Shown: positions 21,592 through 34,170, counted from the first letter of the stretch. The stretch: 64,000 bases of DNA from Budorcas taxicolor (GCF_023091745.1 NC_068913.1:13224001-13288000), one strand, 5' to 3'. The notes: generated from the sequence alone by a model not told the origin. A program made the numbers and translations.

Positions 21592-21820
21592 TTTTTTGAA
21601 ACTTTATTTTATATTGAAATACAGCTAATCAACAATGTTGTGATAGTTGAGGCCCACAGCAAAGTGACTCAGCCATATATATACTTGTGTCTGTTCTCCC
21701 CCAAGCTCCCCTCACATTCAGCCTGCCACAAGTTGAGCAGAATTCCCAGTGATATACAGTAGGTCCTCGTTGGTTATCCATTTTAAATATATGGATTTAA
21801 ACTGTGTACATGTCAAAAAA
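21592..21820 (-). mobile_element. Ruminant L1 3' end, minus strand
   Basis: Reverse of the L1 3'UTR, with 'ttttatattgaaatacagctaatcaacaatgttgtgatag' and 'gttggttatccattttaaat'. Same family segment as at 14055-14305. Confidence 0.85.
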
Positions 21821-22205
21821 GCCAATTTTTAATAAATTTATTAACCTGGGAAGTAAGCTTAATTCAATAATGTTTTGAGAGGAAAACAGTCTTCATAAAA
21901 TTATATAACCATTCTCTAAAAACACAAGAATTAAATGAAGATTTTATCAGAAATAGTTATTCCAAATAAAACTGAATTTTCAATAAGAGAAATGATGGCA
22001 TTTTATCTTACAATCTGTGACAGTTCCTTCTTTTATAAGAAGTACATGTGTTCTATAATCAAAACGTCAGAAAAATCATCTTACTTAGAAAGCTTTCTCA
22101 TACTAATGTAATTTTTTAAATTGAGCGTTAAGTTTACCAAAGCAGACTGTTTAAATTACAAAAGTACTTATCCTCTTAAAAACTGCTTCCCCTACATGGT
22201 ACTGT
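21821..22205. other. Unassigned AT-rich sequence
   Basis: No repeat or gene recognised. Confidence 0.5.
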
Positions 22206-22535
22206 GCTATGTTTAGTCGCTCAGTTGTGTCCAACTCTTTGCAACCCCATGGACCAAAGCCTGCCAGACTGCTCTGTCCATGGGATTCTCCAGGCAAGAA
22301 TACTGATGTGAGTTGCCATGCCCTCCTCCAGGGGATCTTCCCAACACAGGAATCCAACCCGAGTCTCCCTCATTGCAGGCAAATTTTTTACCATCTGCAC
22401 CACCAGGGAAGCCCAAGAATACTGGAGTGGGTAACCTATCCATTCGCCAGGATAACTTTTTGACTCAGGAATTGAACCAGGGTTTTCCTGCATTGCAGGT
22501 AGATTCTTTACCAACTGAGCTACCAGGGAAGCCCC
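22206..22535 (-). mobile_element. Composite (dimeric) Bov-tA SINE, minus strand
   Basis: Read on the minus strand: the first 120 bp of a Bov-tA (22535-22415) stop at ccactccagtattctt and are joined to a second complete Bov-tA (22414-22206) beginning gggcttccctgg. The copy at 58427-58755 has the same junction, so this is a defined composite subfamily and not a chance tandem insertion. Confidence 0.88.
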
Positions 22536-23034
22536 CCTGCCCCTACTTGATAGGGAGATATAATAATAAAATGTAAAAGGGAGAAAAAATAAAATAATGA
22601 AAGGTACTAAGAATATAATGTCAGACAGGCAAAGCTGGTTTTTATTGAGCTGATGACCGAAAAATCCAAATGGTTACTTTCTCCTTTCTGCAAAAGAAGT
22701 TCTGGTTCATGTGCTCTTTAGGGTGGTCAGGGCCCACACTTATTCAGTCATGGACCTAACACACTTGTACTCACTTTAAAGTGAGTTTTGCTGAACTTTC
22801 ATGCATTATGGGTCCATTAGCATTCTGTGCTCATGGGGCGCCACGTATGTTACATGTGAATGAGATGGCAAGAAGTGATAAACATGTATATTGCACTTGC
22901 CCTTGTCTGCAGAGATGAATCTTCCAAGGTAATGGAGACATAATTGGTAGATGAAAAGGTAGAGAGTGAGGGAATATAGAGAACATACATATCCATCCAG
23001 GGACTATTTTTGTAGATGTTAGGAGGTGTTCCAA
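22536..23034. other. Unassigned intergenic sequence
   Basis: No gene or repeat family recognised; frames are short. Confidence 0.45.
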
Positions 23035-23350
23035 TTTCATTCTTTTACATGTAGCTGTCCAGTTTTCCCATCACCAATTTTCCCATCACTTATTGAAGAA
23101 GCTGTCTTCTCCATTGTATATTCTTGTGTCTTTTGTCAAAGATAAGGTTCCCAAAGATGGATAGGTTTATATGTGGGCTTCCTAACTTGTTCCGTCTGTA
23201 TTTCTGTTTTTGTTCCAGTACCATACTGTCTTGATGACTATAGCTTTGTGGTATAGTCTGAAATCAGGAAGGTTGATTCGTCCAGTTCCATTTTTCTTTC
23301 TCAAGATTGCTTTGGCTATTCAGTGTCTTTTGTGTTTCCATTACAAATAC
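23035..23350 (-). mobile_element. L1 LINE ORF2 fragment, minus strand
   Basis: Antisense L1 ORF2 phrases: 'tccattgtatattcttgtgt', 'ccagtaccatactgtcttga', 'ctatagctttgtggtatagt', 'tctcaagattgctttggcta'. Moderately diverged, no open frame. Confidence 0.88.
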
Positions 23351-23497
23351 TGATCAAGGTGACATAACTGAGAAGTGAAAATTTCAGGGAAACAGGAAAA
23401 TAGAATATGTGATGCCCCAAGCAAAAGGAACAAAGGAATGGAAGGGGTTGTAAGTTCCACCATTTTCCCAAACCACCCACCAGGTTGGCTTCTGTCT

Positions 23498-24904
23498 TCA
23501 GTTCAGTTCAGTCACTCAGTCGTGTCCCACTCTTTGCAACCCCATGAATCGCAGCACACCAGGCCTCCCTGTCCATTGCCAACTCCTGGAGTTCACTCAG
23601 ACTCACGTCCATTGAGTCCGTGATGCCATCCGGCCATCTCATCCTCTGTCGTCTCCTTCTCCTCCTGCCCCGAATCCCTCCCAGCATCAGAGTCTTTTCC
23701 AAGGAGTCAACTCTTTGCATGAGGTGGCCAAAGCTGGAGTTTCAGCCTCAGCATCATTCCTTCCAAAGAAATCCCAGGGCTGATATTCAGAATGGACTGG
23801 TTGGATCTCCTTGCAGTCCAAGGGACTCTCAAGAGTCTTCTCCAACACCACAGTTCAAAAGCATCAATTCTTCAGTGCTCAGCCTTCTTCACAGTCCAAC
23901 TCTCACATCCATACATGACCACAGGAGGAACCATAGCCTTGACTAGATGGACCTTAGTTGGCAAAGTAATGTCTCTGCTTTTGAATATACTATCTAGGTT
24001 GGTCATAATTTTTCTTCCAAAGAGTAAGTGTCTTTTAATTTCATGGCTGCAGTCACCATCTGCAGTGATTTTGGAGCCCCAAAAAATAAAGTCAACCACT
24101 GTTTCCACTGTTTCCCCATCTATTTCCCATGAAGTGATGGGACCAGATGCCATAATCTTCGTTTTCTGAATGTTGAGCTTTAAGCCGACTTTTTCACTGT
24201 CCTCTTTCACTTTCATCAAGAGGCTTTTTAGTTCGTCTTCACTTTCTGCCATAAGGGTGGTGTCATCTGCATATCTGAGGTTATTGATATTTCTCCCAGC
24301 AATCTTGATTCCAGCTTATGTTTCTTCCAGTCCAGCGTTTCTCATGATGTACTCTGCATATAAGTTAAATAAGCAGGGTGACAATATACAGCCTTGACAT
24401 ACTCCTTTTCCTATTTGGAACCAGTCTGTTGTTCCATGTCCAGTTCTAACTGTTGCTTCCTGGCCTGCATACAGATTTCTCAAGAGGCAGGTCAGGTGGT
24501 CTGGTATTCCCATCTCTTTCAGAATTTTCCAGTTTATTGTGATCCACACAGTCAAAGGCTTTGGCATAGTCAATAAAGCAGAAATAGATGTTTTTCTGGA
24601 ACTCTCTTGCTTTTTCGATTATCCAGCAGATGTTGGCATTTTGATCCCTTGTTCCTCTACCTTTTCTTAATCCTGCTTGAACATCAGGAAGTTCACAGTT
24701 TACGTATTGCTGAAACCTGGCTTGGAGAATTTTGAGTATTACTTTACTAGCATGTGAGATGAGTGCAATTGTGCGGTAGTTTGAGCATTCTTTGGCATTG
24801 CCTTTCTTTGGGATTGAAATGAAAACTGACTTTTTCCAGTCCTGTGGCCACTGCTGAGTTTTCCAAATTTGCTGGCATATTGAATGCAGTACTTTCACAG
24901 CATC
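23498..24904 (-). mobile_element. BovB LINE, 5'-truncated, minus strand
   Basis: About 1.4 kb covering the reverse transcriptase and 3' end. The tail (TTCAG repeats) is at 23498-23512. YADD is encoded at 24273-24262, and FIDYAKAFD at roughly 24578-24552. It is truncated at 'cactttcacagcatc'. Longest surviving frames are 126 and 150 codons, in different frames. Confidence 0.95.
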
Positions 24905-26892
24905 CTGTTAGTAAGATGATGTCTTAGTAAGTGGTTAATGAACCGTAGGTGAGTGAATTTCATGTGACTTGGTGGGTATAGGCAGTAGAAAAATTTTTTT
25001 ATCATGGTGGGGATGATATCAGAGAACATGAAAGATAGATCAAGTGTGATTACAGAGATAACGTTTTCTCATGTTTCACTCTGAGATATTTCAACTGTCC
25101 AGCAATTCTAATGTATTACTAAGACCTCATTCTGGGAAATGACTCCTTCCTTAATGTCAGTGAATCAGTAGCTTTGATTTTTTTTCCCTGAATATCTGGA
25201 CCCACAGCAGAGCTAAATTTCAGATGGCACTTTGGATAGGCTGCCCTTATGATAGTCCAATTTTAGAGACATTCTTAACGTTTATAAAACAGTGTTTTAG
25301 GTTAAAGATGATAGATTTAATTTCTATTGCTTAGAAAATATCAATGTATGTTTCAGAAGACTCTACATTATGTCTCAAAGTTAGAAACCAGAATATCTAA
25401 CTTACAAATTGCTTTACAAGGTAGTTTTTTTTAATGGACACTAAAGTTAACAGTGAGTAAAGTTGGCATGATGTTATATTTTTGCAGGGCTTTTTGCTTT
25501 TTGCATTTGGGGACAGGTAGGAAGACAGAATTTCAAGGTGGACATTTTGGAATCCAACTGCACAAAGTACAACCTAATTTCTCTGTGGAAAGACCAGATG
25601 CAGCTGATTTTGTCCCTCTGGGGCTATGTAGTGCCTCCTCTCTGTATCTCTTGCCTAGTTTACTCTTCTCTTTGAACATTGGATTCCTTTACCTGTTATA
25701 GAACAAAAGCCTCTGCGTCATGTCTCTTTGATGGTCCAGTTGGATCCGTGTACCACAGTATTCTCAGTCCCAGTTTTCTGGAAGAGAAAATCTGATTGGT
25801 CAGCCATGGACAAGGGGTCTCTCCCTGGTTGGTCCAAGCAGCTGATGCTGAGTGTTAGGGATTCCAGTATTTGGGGCAGAGCAGATTCTCCAAGTGCAAG
25901 CAGGGGTAGGGGGAAGGGTTATTTCTTAATACATTAAAGCATGTGTGTGGTTTGAGCACTTGCGGAAAAGCTGTTGATCCCTGTTCTGAGTAATAAACAG
26001 GTTTCATAGAATAGCTTTGGGCTAGGTGCTCACTCACATCACTGAGGCCTTTATCACTATCATAAACCAACCATGAAAGTAATGGTTCGTTAGTTAGGCG
26101 ATGATTTGTGTTCTGAACCCAGACATGTTTGGCCATATGCTTTCCCTCCTGTTTATCTTATGTTGTTGAATTTTCTTTACTGCAGTTAGAAGACCATCTT
26201 CTCTTGGGAGGCAAGGATAAAGACCTGATCTTGTTTGAAGCAGATCTTTATGGGAGATGCTAAGAATTTGATTTTTTCTCTTGCCAAAGGCCTCCCTCCA
26301 CCACCTCCTTTAAAATTCTCTATAAATAGGGGCTCAAGGTCAAAAACATAATCTGAGCAATAACTATTAGCAAGGAATTATGTGGAAATAACAATTCCTA
26401 CAGAGAAAATTAAAACAATTGATTTTGTAGAAATAAAGGAGAGAGAATTTGCTGTCACAGCCCCAACACTTCAAACTTTATTAAAGTGTGAATATGGCAC
26501 TTCTGGGCCTTTAGCCTGGATGTCTAGTTCTAGGCTAGTGTGAATTTTTCTGGCTCAATTAGAAAGGTTTGAGAGATTTTAAAAAGTGTTTCTAAATGAT
26601 AATGTTACATAAATATTCATGATTATGCAGTCCTCTGATATCTGGACCATTTAGAACTTTATTCCATTAAATAATGACTTTTTTTTTTTTTGCTACAGGT
26701 GCCATCCATTAGCTAGTGACCAATGACATCCATTATGCGTGGCCATGAATATTTATCTAGTGCCTTATGCCTGTACCAGAGAGGATAGGGAAAGAGGAGT
26801 TACAAGGAAGCTTTTCTTCCACACCAGATGACCAGTTCAACTGAAGAAAGAACTGGATCCATCTTCAGGTAAGCCTTCATAAAGGCAAAGGA
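24905..26892. other. Unassigned intergenic sequence, 2 kb
   Basis: No gene supported. The part around 25560-25870 ('gaaaatctgattggtcagcc', 'tccctggttggtcca') has the look of a decayed ancient repeat, but I cannot name it. T-run at 26681-26692. Confidence 0.45.
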
Positions 26893-27101
26893 TGCCTGTT
26901 CAGTTATGTCCATATCTTTGAGATCCCATGGACTGAAACCCACAAGGCTCCAGTGTCCATGGGATTTCCCAGAGAAGAATACTGGAGTAGGTTGCTATTT
27001 CCTCCTACAGGGGCTCTTTCTGACCCGGGGATCAAACCCAGGTCTCTGGCATTTCCTGCACTGGCAGGCGGGTTCTTTACCCCTGCACCACCTGGGAATC
27101 A
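26893..27101 (-). mobile_element. Bov-tA SINE, minus strand
   Basis: Recognisable from 'tgtccatgggatttcccagagaagaatactggagtagg' and 'gggatcaaacccaggtctct', ending at 'caccacctgggaa'. More diverged than most copies here. Confidence 0.85.
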
Positions 27102-27885
27102 CAGGTGAAGCTTCATCCATTAATATTCTTCTGGGTGAGGGTTAGCTTAACTGTTGAAAGAAAGCACGTGACAGACTCTAATGCTAGTGGAATAATGGAG
27201 TAGTTTGCCAGAGTCTATTAATACATCTCTTTATCTGGAAGGCCTTAAGACAGGTCAATTCAAAATTTTGCTCAGTATCTGTGGGACTTAAGAGTTACTC
27301 ACAGGCAGCCTTCTGAAGAATTGTCTGTTTCCGTTTTTACCGGCACTAGCTTTCCCTTCCTCTCCAAAACCAGCTAGTCTTACGCAGATGACACCACAAT
27401 CATCACTCAGTGAATGGATGGGAGAGAACTGGGATAGACAGTGAGTAGTCAGCCATGTGTCATTTATCCGCAGACATTACTGACATTCTACTCTATCACT
27501 GTAGACCTGGCCCCTTTTTTCACTTCCAGTAACTTATTTCTACAATCCCTTTGAGCATTTCTCTTTGGATATCCCACCATCAACTCAAACTCAATCACAA
27601 TCTACCCCAAAGCAGCTTGTCTTTCTGATTTTCTGCCCTTGTTAATGATATCATTAAGCCTCAGAACCTCTGAGTCACTATGACTTTTCCCCACTTGGCC
27701 AACACTATCAACCAAGTGGCCAAGTCCTCATGAAATGTCTTTTTGATGTGCACCTTTCCTTCCATTTCAAAACTAACATTATTTAAAGTTTCAAACACCT
27801 CTAGCTAGGGCTTCTTCATTTCCTTGCTTTCACGTCCACTCTTTTCAAACACATCAGACTAAAATGTCCAGAACTCTAATTTTGT
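27102..27885. other. Unassigned intergenic sequence
   Basis: No gene or repeat recognised. Confidence 0.45.
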
Positions 27886-27896
27886 CTTACAACTGT

Positions 27897-28043
27897 TTCC
27901 CCCCCCGGCTTTTTCTTTTTTTTTTTTTTTTTGTCTGAACTGGGTGGTTTGTGGATTCTTAGTTCCCAGACCAGGGATGGAACCTGGGTCCCCTGCAGTG
28001 AAAGCTCAGAGTCCTAACCACTGGACTGCCATGGAATTCCTGG
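27897..28043 (-). mobile_element. CHR-type SINE, minus strand, with TSD
   Basis: Minus-strand SINE with a T-run at its left (the A tail, 27910-27932) and 'accagggatggaacctgggt...agtcctaaccactggactgcc' at its right. Flanked by 11-bp duplications CTTACAACTGT (27886-27896) and CTTACCACTGT (28044-28054), with one mismatch. Confidence 0.82.
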
Positions 28044-28411
28044 CTTACCACTGTGTAATGGCAGTTGATGAAATCTGCAGGATTTATTAGCAGGAGAGGT
28101 GGAGAGTTTGAGTTTCCCTGAAGTCATCTGAAGATGCCCAGAAAGAGGTGGCTGTATATGGTCTTTAGTAGTCACAGTTTTGAGGAACAATGTAATAGAC
28201 ATCTGAATCTTTCTAGCATTGTAAATTATTAGTGTTTTGTCATTCACATATCTCTGCTTTAACTGTAATTAGTTTTGTGTATGGTATGAGATAGTAATCA
28301 AGTTCATTTTTTTCCTATATGGATACCTGATTTTTCCATTATCATTATTATTACAAACACTGTTCTTTTCCCATCTCCCCCAGTTCCTTCTCATAAACCA
28401 AACACCCCTAT

Positions 28412-28719
28412 CAGTTCAGTTCAGTTCAGTTCACTCGCTCAGTCGTGTCCCACTCTTTGCGACCCCATGAATTGCAGCACGCTAGGCCTCCCTGTCCATC
28501 ACCATCTCCCAGAGTTCACCCAAACTCACATCCATCGAGTCGGTGTTGCCATCCAGCCATCTCATCCTCTGTCGTCCCCGTCTCCTCCTGCCCCCAATCC
28601 CTCCCAGCATCAGAGTCTTTTCCAAATGAGATCAGCCGTGGGCATTCTTTGGAAGGAATGATGCTAAAGCTGAAACTCCAGTACTTTGGCCACTCACGCG
28701 AAGAGTTGACTCATTGGAG
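28412..28719. mobile_element. BovB LINE with 5' inversion
   Basis: 28412 to about 28629 is BovB 3' end on the minus strand. From about 28630 to 28719 the next-upstream BovB segment appears on the plus strand ('tttggaaggaatgatgctaaagctgaaactccagtactttggcc'). The two pieces meet around 'ttggaaaagactc' in consensus order. The composite is flanked by AACACCCCTAT (28401-28411) and AACACTCCTAT (28720-28730), so it is a single insertion event. Confidence 0.9.
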
Positions 28720-28809
28720 AACACTCCTATACCTGTAGCCTTTTTATACAGCTATCTATTTATTCCTTTAATCTATTCTTTTATCCTTGCTTCAGCAACA
28801 CTCTCTTTT

Positions 28810-28965
28810 TTTTAGAAATATGTATTGATTTGTTTATTTGGCTGAGCTGGGTTTTAGCTGGGGACTGAAGGATCTTTAGTTATGGTATGTGAGACCTAAT
28901 TCCCTGATCAGGATAGAACCCAGGCCCTCTGCCCTGGGAGTGAGAATACACTCTCTTAAATAGCT
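28810..28965 (-). mobile_element. CHR-type SINE fragment, minus strand
   Basis: T-rich start, then 'tttatttggctgagctgggt', 'cctaattccctgatcaggatagaacccaggccc'. Diverged minus-strand tRNA-derived SINE. Confidence 0.7.
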
Positions 28966-28974
28966 TTATAATAA

Positions 28975-30370
28975 GACTCAGTAGTCAGTAAAAATAAGTC
29001 CTCCTGCAATGTTCTTCTTCATCGAGGATGTTTTAACTAAGACCCCTTTGCATTGCCATCTAAGTTTTAGAAACAACTTGTCAAGTTTCATTTTAAAAAA
29101 TCCTATTGGTATTTTGACTGAGCTTGCATTGCAGTGGGGGAACAATGATATTGTCAACATTGAGTTTTCTAGTTCTTAAACGCAATGTGCTTTTCTAATA
29201 ATATTGAGAGTTTCCTTAATTTCAAACAAGGATATTCTATAGCTTTCTGTGCAGACATTTTGAAAAATTTTTGCTAGATACATCCCTACCTATGTATTGA
29301 TATTTTTGATGTTATTTCGAATGCCATCTTTCTTAAGAATTTCATTTCTAATTGTTGCTAGTATATAGAAATGCAATAAAAGTATTCTGATAGATTACCT
29401 GCTGCTTCAGACAATTACATCATCTATAAAAAGTAGATATTTTATTTGTTTATTTACAATCCCTAATCCTTTCTCTTTCCCTATTTTTTCTTTTTTCTAT
29501 TGGTTAGGATCTCCAGTACAGTGTTGAACTTATGTCCAAAGTCATGGTAATGACTTTCAATATTATAACTTTGCATATAAATATTTTCTTAGATACCTTT
29601 TATAAATGCTTTGTCAGATTCAAGAATTTTATATTCCTATTACCCCAATTTTTTTTAAATCATTAATGGCTGTAGGATTTTACTATATTCCTTTTCTGAG
29701 TTTTTTGAGATGATCAGCTTTTTGGGTTCTTCTTTTAATGTGGTGAATTAAATTAATTTTTAAATGTTAAACCAACTCTGCATTCCCAGAATAAAACCAA
29801 TTTGATCATGATATAGTATTATTTTTTCATATACTATTTACTTTGACAGTATTTGTTAAAAATTTGTATATCTTTATGAGAAAAATTTGCCTGGAATTTT
29901 TCTTTCTAGTTATGACTTGTCAGGTTTTATTGTCAAAGCTAGCCTAATTCCTCACATATTTGGAAGAAGTCATTGTGAAATCATTAACATCTGATTTTTC
30001 ACCTGTTTTCTTGAAAATATTTATTATGGGTTACTAATGCATGGGCTTCCCTGGTGGCTCAGAGGTTAAAGTGTCTGCCTGCAATGTGGGAGACCTGGGT
30101 TCGATCCCTGGGTTGGGAAGATCCCCTGGAGAAGGAAATGACAACCCACTCCAGTATTCTTGCCTGGAGAATCCCATGGATGGAGGAGCCTGGTGGGCTA
30201 CGGTCCACGGGGTCGCAAAGAGTCAGACACAACTGAGCAACTTCACTCACTCAATGCATGGGTTCAGTATCTGAATCACCTGTGGGTCTGTTTATATTCC
30301 CTTTTTTCTGTTTGTTTTTAGTCACAGGTCTTGTTAGCATATCTATTAATTCTTAATTGAACTGTAGAAT
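28975..30370 (-). mobile_element. L1 LINE ORF2 fragment, minus strand, interrupted by Bov-tA
   Basis: Old antisense L1 ORF2. Phrases include 'aatcctattggtattttgac', 'tctagttcttaaacgcaatg', 'gctttgtcagattcaagaat', 'accaactctgcattcccaga', 'acctgtgggtctgtttatat' and 'tctattaattcttaattgaa'. The open frame has decayed completely. A Bov-tA sits at 30046-30252. Confidence 0.8.
30046..30252 (+). mobile_element. Bov-tA SINE nested in L1
   Basis: Full-length plus-strand Bov-tA close to consensus. AATGCATGGG occurs at 30036-30045 and again at 30253-30262, so the target duplication is 7-10 bp (the GGG overlaps the SINE start). Plus-strand frames here are SINE shadows. Confidence 0.95.
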
Positions 30371-32703
30371 ATATGTAATGTCACTTCATAAAATTTTAAA
30401 TATTTTTACTGGGAAAAAAATCACACAAATTCAGCCTTTTTCATCTCAGTATATGGCGTGATGCATTTTCTGGTTTGTTCAATGCTTTCAAAGCACAAAA
30501 TGAATTCTGCTTTGGAAATATGCATGGGCCTGAAGCATCAAAGATTTAGATAAACAGATGAGAATCTCAGTAAAAATTAAAATGGAATGAGTTAGTATAA
30601 AGACAGAGCATATCTATTATACATTTGAAAAGTAAAATACCCATAAAATTGAAATCTGTACTAGTAAAATAAAATGATTCTCAAACTGATCCACCACAAA
30701 TTTCTGAATTGGTTCTGTTACAAAAAGAATGGGAGTGACATTAGCAAACTTTCCTTAAACTTTTAAAATCTAAATAGAACAGAAATCCACACCTTAAAAA
30801 TGTATTTATTTTCTCTACTTAATGGTGAGTCAAACAGTTTTGTTAGGAACTAACTATGAAATGTTTCAAATAAATACAAAATTTAAAAAAACCTCTTTCA
30901 TGAAAATCCTTAAGACAAAAGTAAAGTTCGAAAGTAGTTATTTTGTCCCCCACTGGCCCCACAGGGTTTAGTTCACTTTTATAGGACACAGTTTTTATGT
31001 TTATCAAAATGTCCAGCTGTTTTCAGTTGTATTTGACATGCATTTAATTTCTGCATGTGTTGGAGAAGATGGAGAACTCTGTTTCAGACCAGACAATTTG
31101 TTTTGATACCACTAATGACCTTAAATTTTAAATTGACTCTTACTTTTTGTACACCATTCATACAATGTAATTATAATACGCTGTACACAAACTGAAATAC
31201 AATAAGTTGGCAATACAATGTAGAAAGGGCCTGTGCACTTTTTGTCATGCCTTCCATTTCCAGAATCTCACATTATTATATTTCTTAAAAAACCATTTTG
31301 CTGAAGAAATAAAGTTGATGTACCAAGGTGTAATTAGAAACTAATTTTTTTTTTCCCAAAAACACCTTCTACAAGCAGACTTATTCCCTGCTTATTTGTT
31401 AGAAGTAGAAAAGGTTTCAGCTTCGATGGCTTTTTCCCTCTTCAGATTTTTTCTAAAAAATGTAAATAGAAGGTATTTGTAGAATGTAACAAAAATAAGT
31501 TTTTTAAACTAAAACTGCGATTTAAAAACAAAAAAGTTAGCACATTTAGTGTTAATGACAAAAAGCAAGTATGGAACATGTAGAGCTGAGGAGAATGCAT
31601 TTTTGCCCCCAGTTATATATATAGTAGCATTAAAATAAAGGAATGGGACTGCATTTTCATGTCAAATACCTAAACCAGTTGCAAATACCTAAACAATTGT
31701 TTTACAATTGGTTTTTAAATGGCAGTAATAAATTCTTTATTTGTAAAAATTCCAGCTTATAACCAGAACCAAATCAAATGTGAACCACCAACTGTCCCAG
31801 AATTGTAGGGTCTCTGTGGCCCACAAAAGGTAAAAAGGAAGAAAGAACACTTTTTTTGGGGGGTGGGGGTGGGGAGTGTGTGCAATACACACAGGCTGCT
31901 TAACTCACGGCAGGACAAGCAAATCATGTTCTCTGGAAAATAAAATAAATAAGCTAAAACAAATAACCTTACATCTCCAAGGCAGTTAGCCAGCATTCTT
32001 TCAGTGTTCCAAGTAAAACCAAAAAAATGAAGGAAGGAGAAAGGAAAGTATTGAATCATTCCTGGTTCCCTGTAACCAGTTTATCACTCTAGTCATAAAT
32101 AGATATGGAGAGCTTTCCATGAAATTACCAGATATTAATTTTAAGAAATTTAATTTTATTCTGGTAGGCAGTTATAGCTGGTTAAGCTCCTCTGTTTTTG
32201 ATCTGCGGTTACTACTAGAGATAGCCCCTTCAGACTCTCATTCCTTTTGGACCTGGGCCATCGCTCCCTGGTGAGCTCAAAATTCCATCTTCCTGGAACC
32301 ATCGAATCACTGTGTTCTTTGCTTAAAGGATTAGCCTTTAAGAAGCTGTTTTCTGCATGGTTTCTCAGAGCCTCTCACCATGCTTTCACTGGTTAAGGGG
32401 TCAGTAAATGCACTGAGGGCAGCATATCTAAAGAAGGGTGGACTTTCTTTTCTGTAGGTTCCCTTTTTTCCTGGGATCTTGATCTTTCAAGTCCTGATTG
32501 CTCTGAAAGGCTCTGAACTCCAATTACTTTCTCCCGAGCCCAATGAGAGAGAAGACTGTTGCAAGTTCTAGGTTACCACTTTCTGCTCAATCTCCATGCT
32601 CCCATGCAGTGAATCTGAAAATAATTTGCAAAGAAAAAGAACAATCGATTTAACTTCATAAAACTTTGAAACTTCTTCCAAAATAGTTCAAATGAGTTAT
32701 ATC
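30371..32703. other. Unassigned intergenic sequence, 2.3 kb
   Basis: No gene supported. Notable points are a G-rich run at 31855-31878 and a less AT-rich block at 32160-32600 that may be an old LTR or other repeat I cannot name. A 100-codon minus-strand frame at 31757-32059 has no recognisable feature. Confidence 0.45.
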
Positions 32704-32718
32704 AGAAATTCTATCTAT

Positions 32719-33072
32719 GGAACTTCCCTGGTGGTGCAGTGGATAAGAGTCTGCCTGCCAGTGCAGGGCATACAAGTTTGATTCCTGGTCTGGGAAGATT
32801 CCACATGCCTGTGTTCCACAGCTACTGAGCCCTTGAGCCCTAGAGTGTGCACACTTGAACTGCTGAGTCTGTGCGCTGCAACTACTGAAGCATGTGTGCC
32901 TAGAGCGCATGTTCCACAATAAGAGAATCCCATAGGAGGCTCAGTAAGAAGCTTGCTCTCTGCAACTAGAGAGCAACTCCTGCTTGCTGCAACTAGAGAA
33001 AGTCCGCTCAAAGCAACAAAGACCCAGTGTGGCCAAAAATTTAGAAATGTAAATAAATAAATAAAAATTTAA
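32719..33072 (+). mobile_element. CHR-type SINE, plus strand, full length
   Basis: Begins ggaacttccctggtggtgcagtgg, passes through 'ttgattcctggtctgggaag' and 'gcaacaaagacccagtgtgg', and ends in an A-rich tail. Flanked by 15-bp duplications AGAAATTCTATCTAT (32704-32718) and AGAAATTGTATCTAT (33073-33087), one mismatch. Confidence 0.92.
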
Positions 33073-33087
33073 AGAAATTGTATCTAT

Positions 33088-33567
33088 TTTCCTAAATTTT
33101 ATTCATCCTTTCTATAGTATACAGTTGTACATGGAATGTAACAGCCCAATCAAGGACTAAATTTCCCCATCACATTTGCCACTAAGTGTGGTCAGTGAAA
33201 TATAAGTGAAAGCAATGCATGCTGATTTCTGGGCCAAGAACCATGAAAGGCCAGTGGACTTCCCCCATGCTCTCTTTCCAGCTCAGCTGGAGGTAGATGA
33301 TGGTAAGGCGATGTCACAGATGCTTGGGTCTTTTTCTGACAGTAAAGTCACAGGATCCAAGCATCTAGGTCCCAAAATCACTTCATTGAAGAGCCGTTAT
33401 AAATTTAGAGATCTAGTTGTTATAATGATTTAGTCTATACTAGCTAAAATGTAAGGTTAAAGTTATAAATAGAAAATATATGTTGTCAGAATATATAATT
33501 TGCTATAATTTGAAATGAGCCTTGAAATTAAATTAATAAAAGAAATATTTCAATAAAGATTAGAAAT
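33088..33567. other. Unassigned, possibly ancient LTR-like
   Basis: 33175-33400 has the flavour of an old mammalian LTR ('gtcagtgaaatataagtgaa', 'gggccaagaaccatgaaagg', 'catgctctctttcc') but I cannot assign a family. No gene. Confidence 0.35.
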
Positions 33568-33812
33568 CCCAGGGACAGAGGAGCCTGGTAGGCTGTAGTC
33601 CATGGGGTCGCTGAGTCAGACACGACTGAGCGACTTCACTTTCACTTTTCACTTTCATGCACTGGAGAAGGAAATGGCAACCCACTCCAGTGTTCTTGCC
33701 TGGAGAATCCCAGGGATGTGGGGTGGGGGGCGCCCTGGTGGGCTGCCATCTATGGGGTCACACAGAGTCGGACACGACTGATGTGACTTAGCAGCAGCAG
33801 CAGCAGAGGCAC
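33568..33812 (+). mobile_element. Bov-A2 SINE, 5'-truncated
   Basis: Two Bov-A units joined by the linker 'cttcactttcacttttcact', ending in the diagnostic 'gatgtgacttagcagcagcag' CAG repeat. Confidence 0.9.
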
Positions 33813-34011
33813 TTATCAAAAGAAGGTATTTTTAAGTTAACAGTGATGTTCAGACTAACTACTGAGATTAATATCATGTATTAACAACAGGGTCTGGTAT
33901 ATAACCTATGAGATTAGCAAAAAAAATTTTAATGCAAGTGTCCAGTGGTTAAATGTCCAACAGAAATATGCTATTGATATTGATACATGATGTTGATTAA
34001 TGATTTTATAC

Positions 34012-34170
34012 TTCTATTTTTTTTCTTATTTGACTGCACCAGGTCTTAGTTGCATTATTTGGGCTCTTAATTATGACATAGGGGATATAGTTCCCTGACT
34101 AGGGTTCAAACCTGGTCCCCCTGCATTGGGAGAGAGGAGTCTTAACCACTGGACAACCAAAAAAGTCCCT
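34012..34170 (-). mobile_element. CHR-type SINE fragment, minus strand
   Basis: 'tttcttatttgactgcaccaggtcttagttgca' then 'tagttccctgactagggttcaaacc' and 'gagtcttaaccactggacaacc'. Minus-strand copy. Confidence 0.82.

Noticed and set aside
30041..30274. 77-codon frame with repeated peptide seen elsewhere
   Set aside because: Translation of a consensus Bov-tA, present in three frames and repeated across the window.
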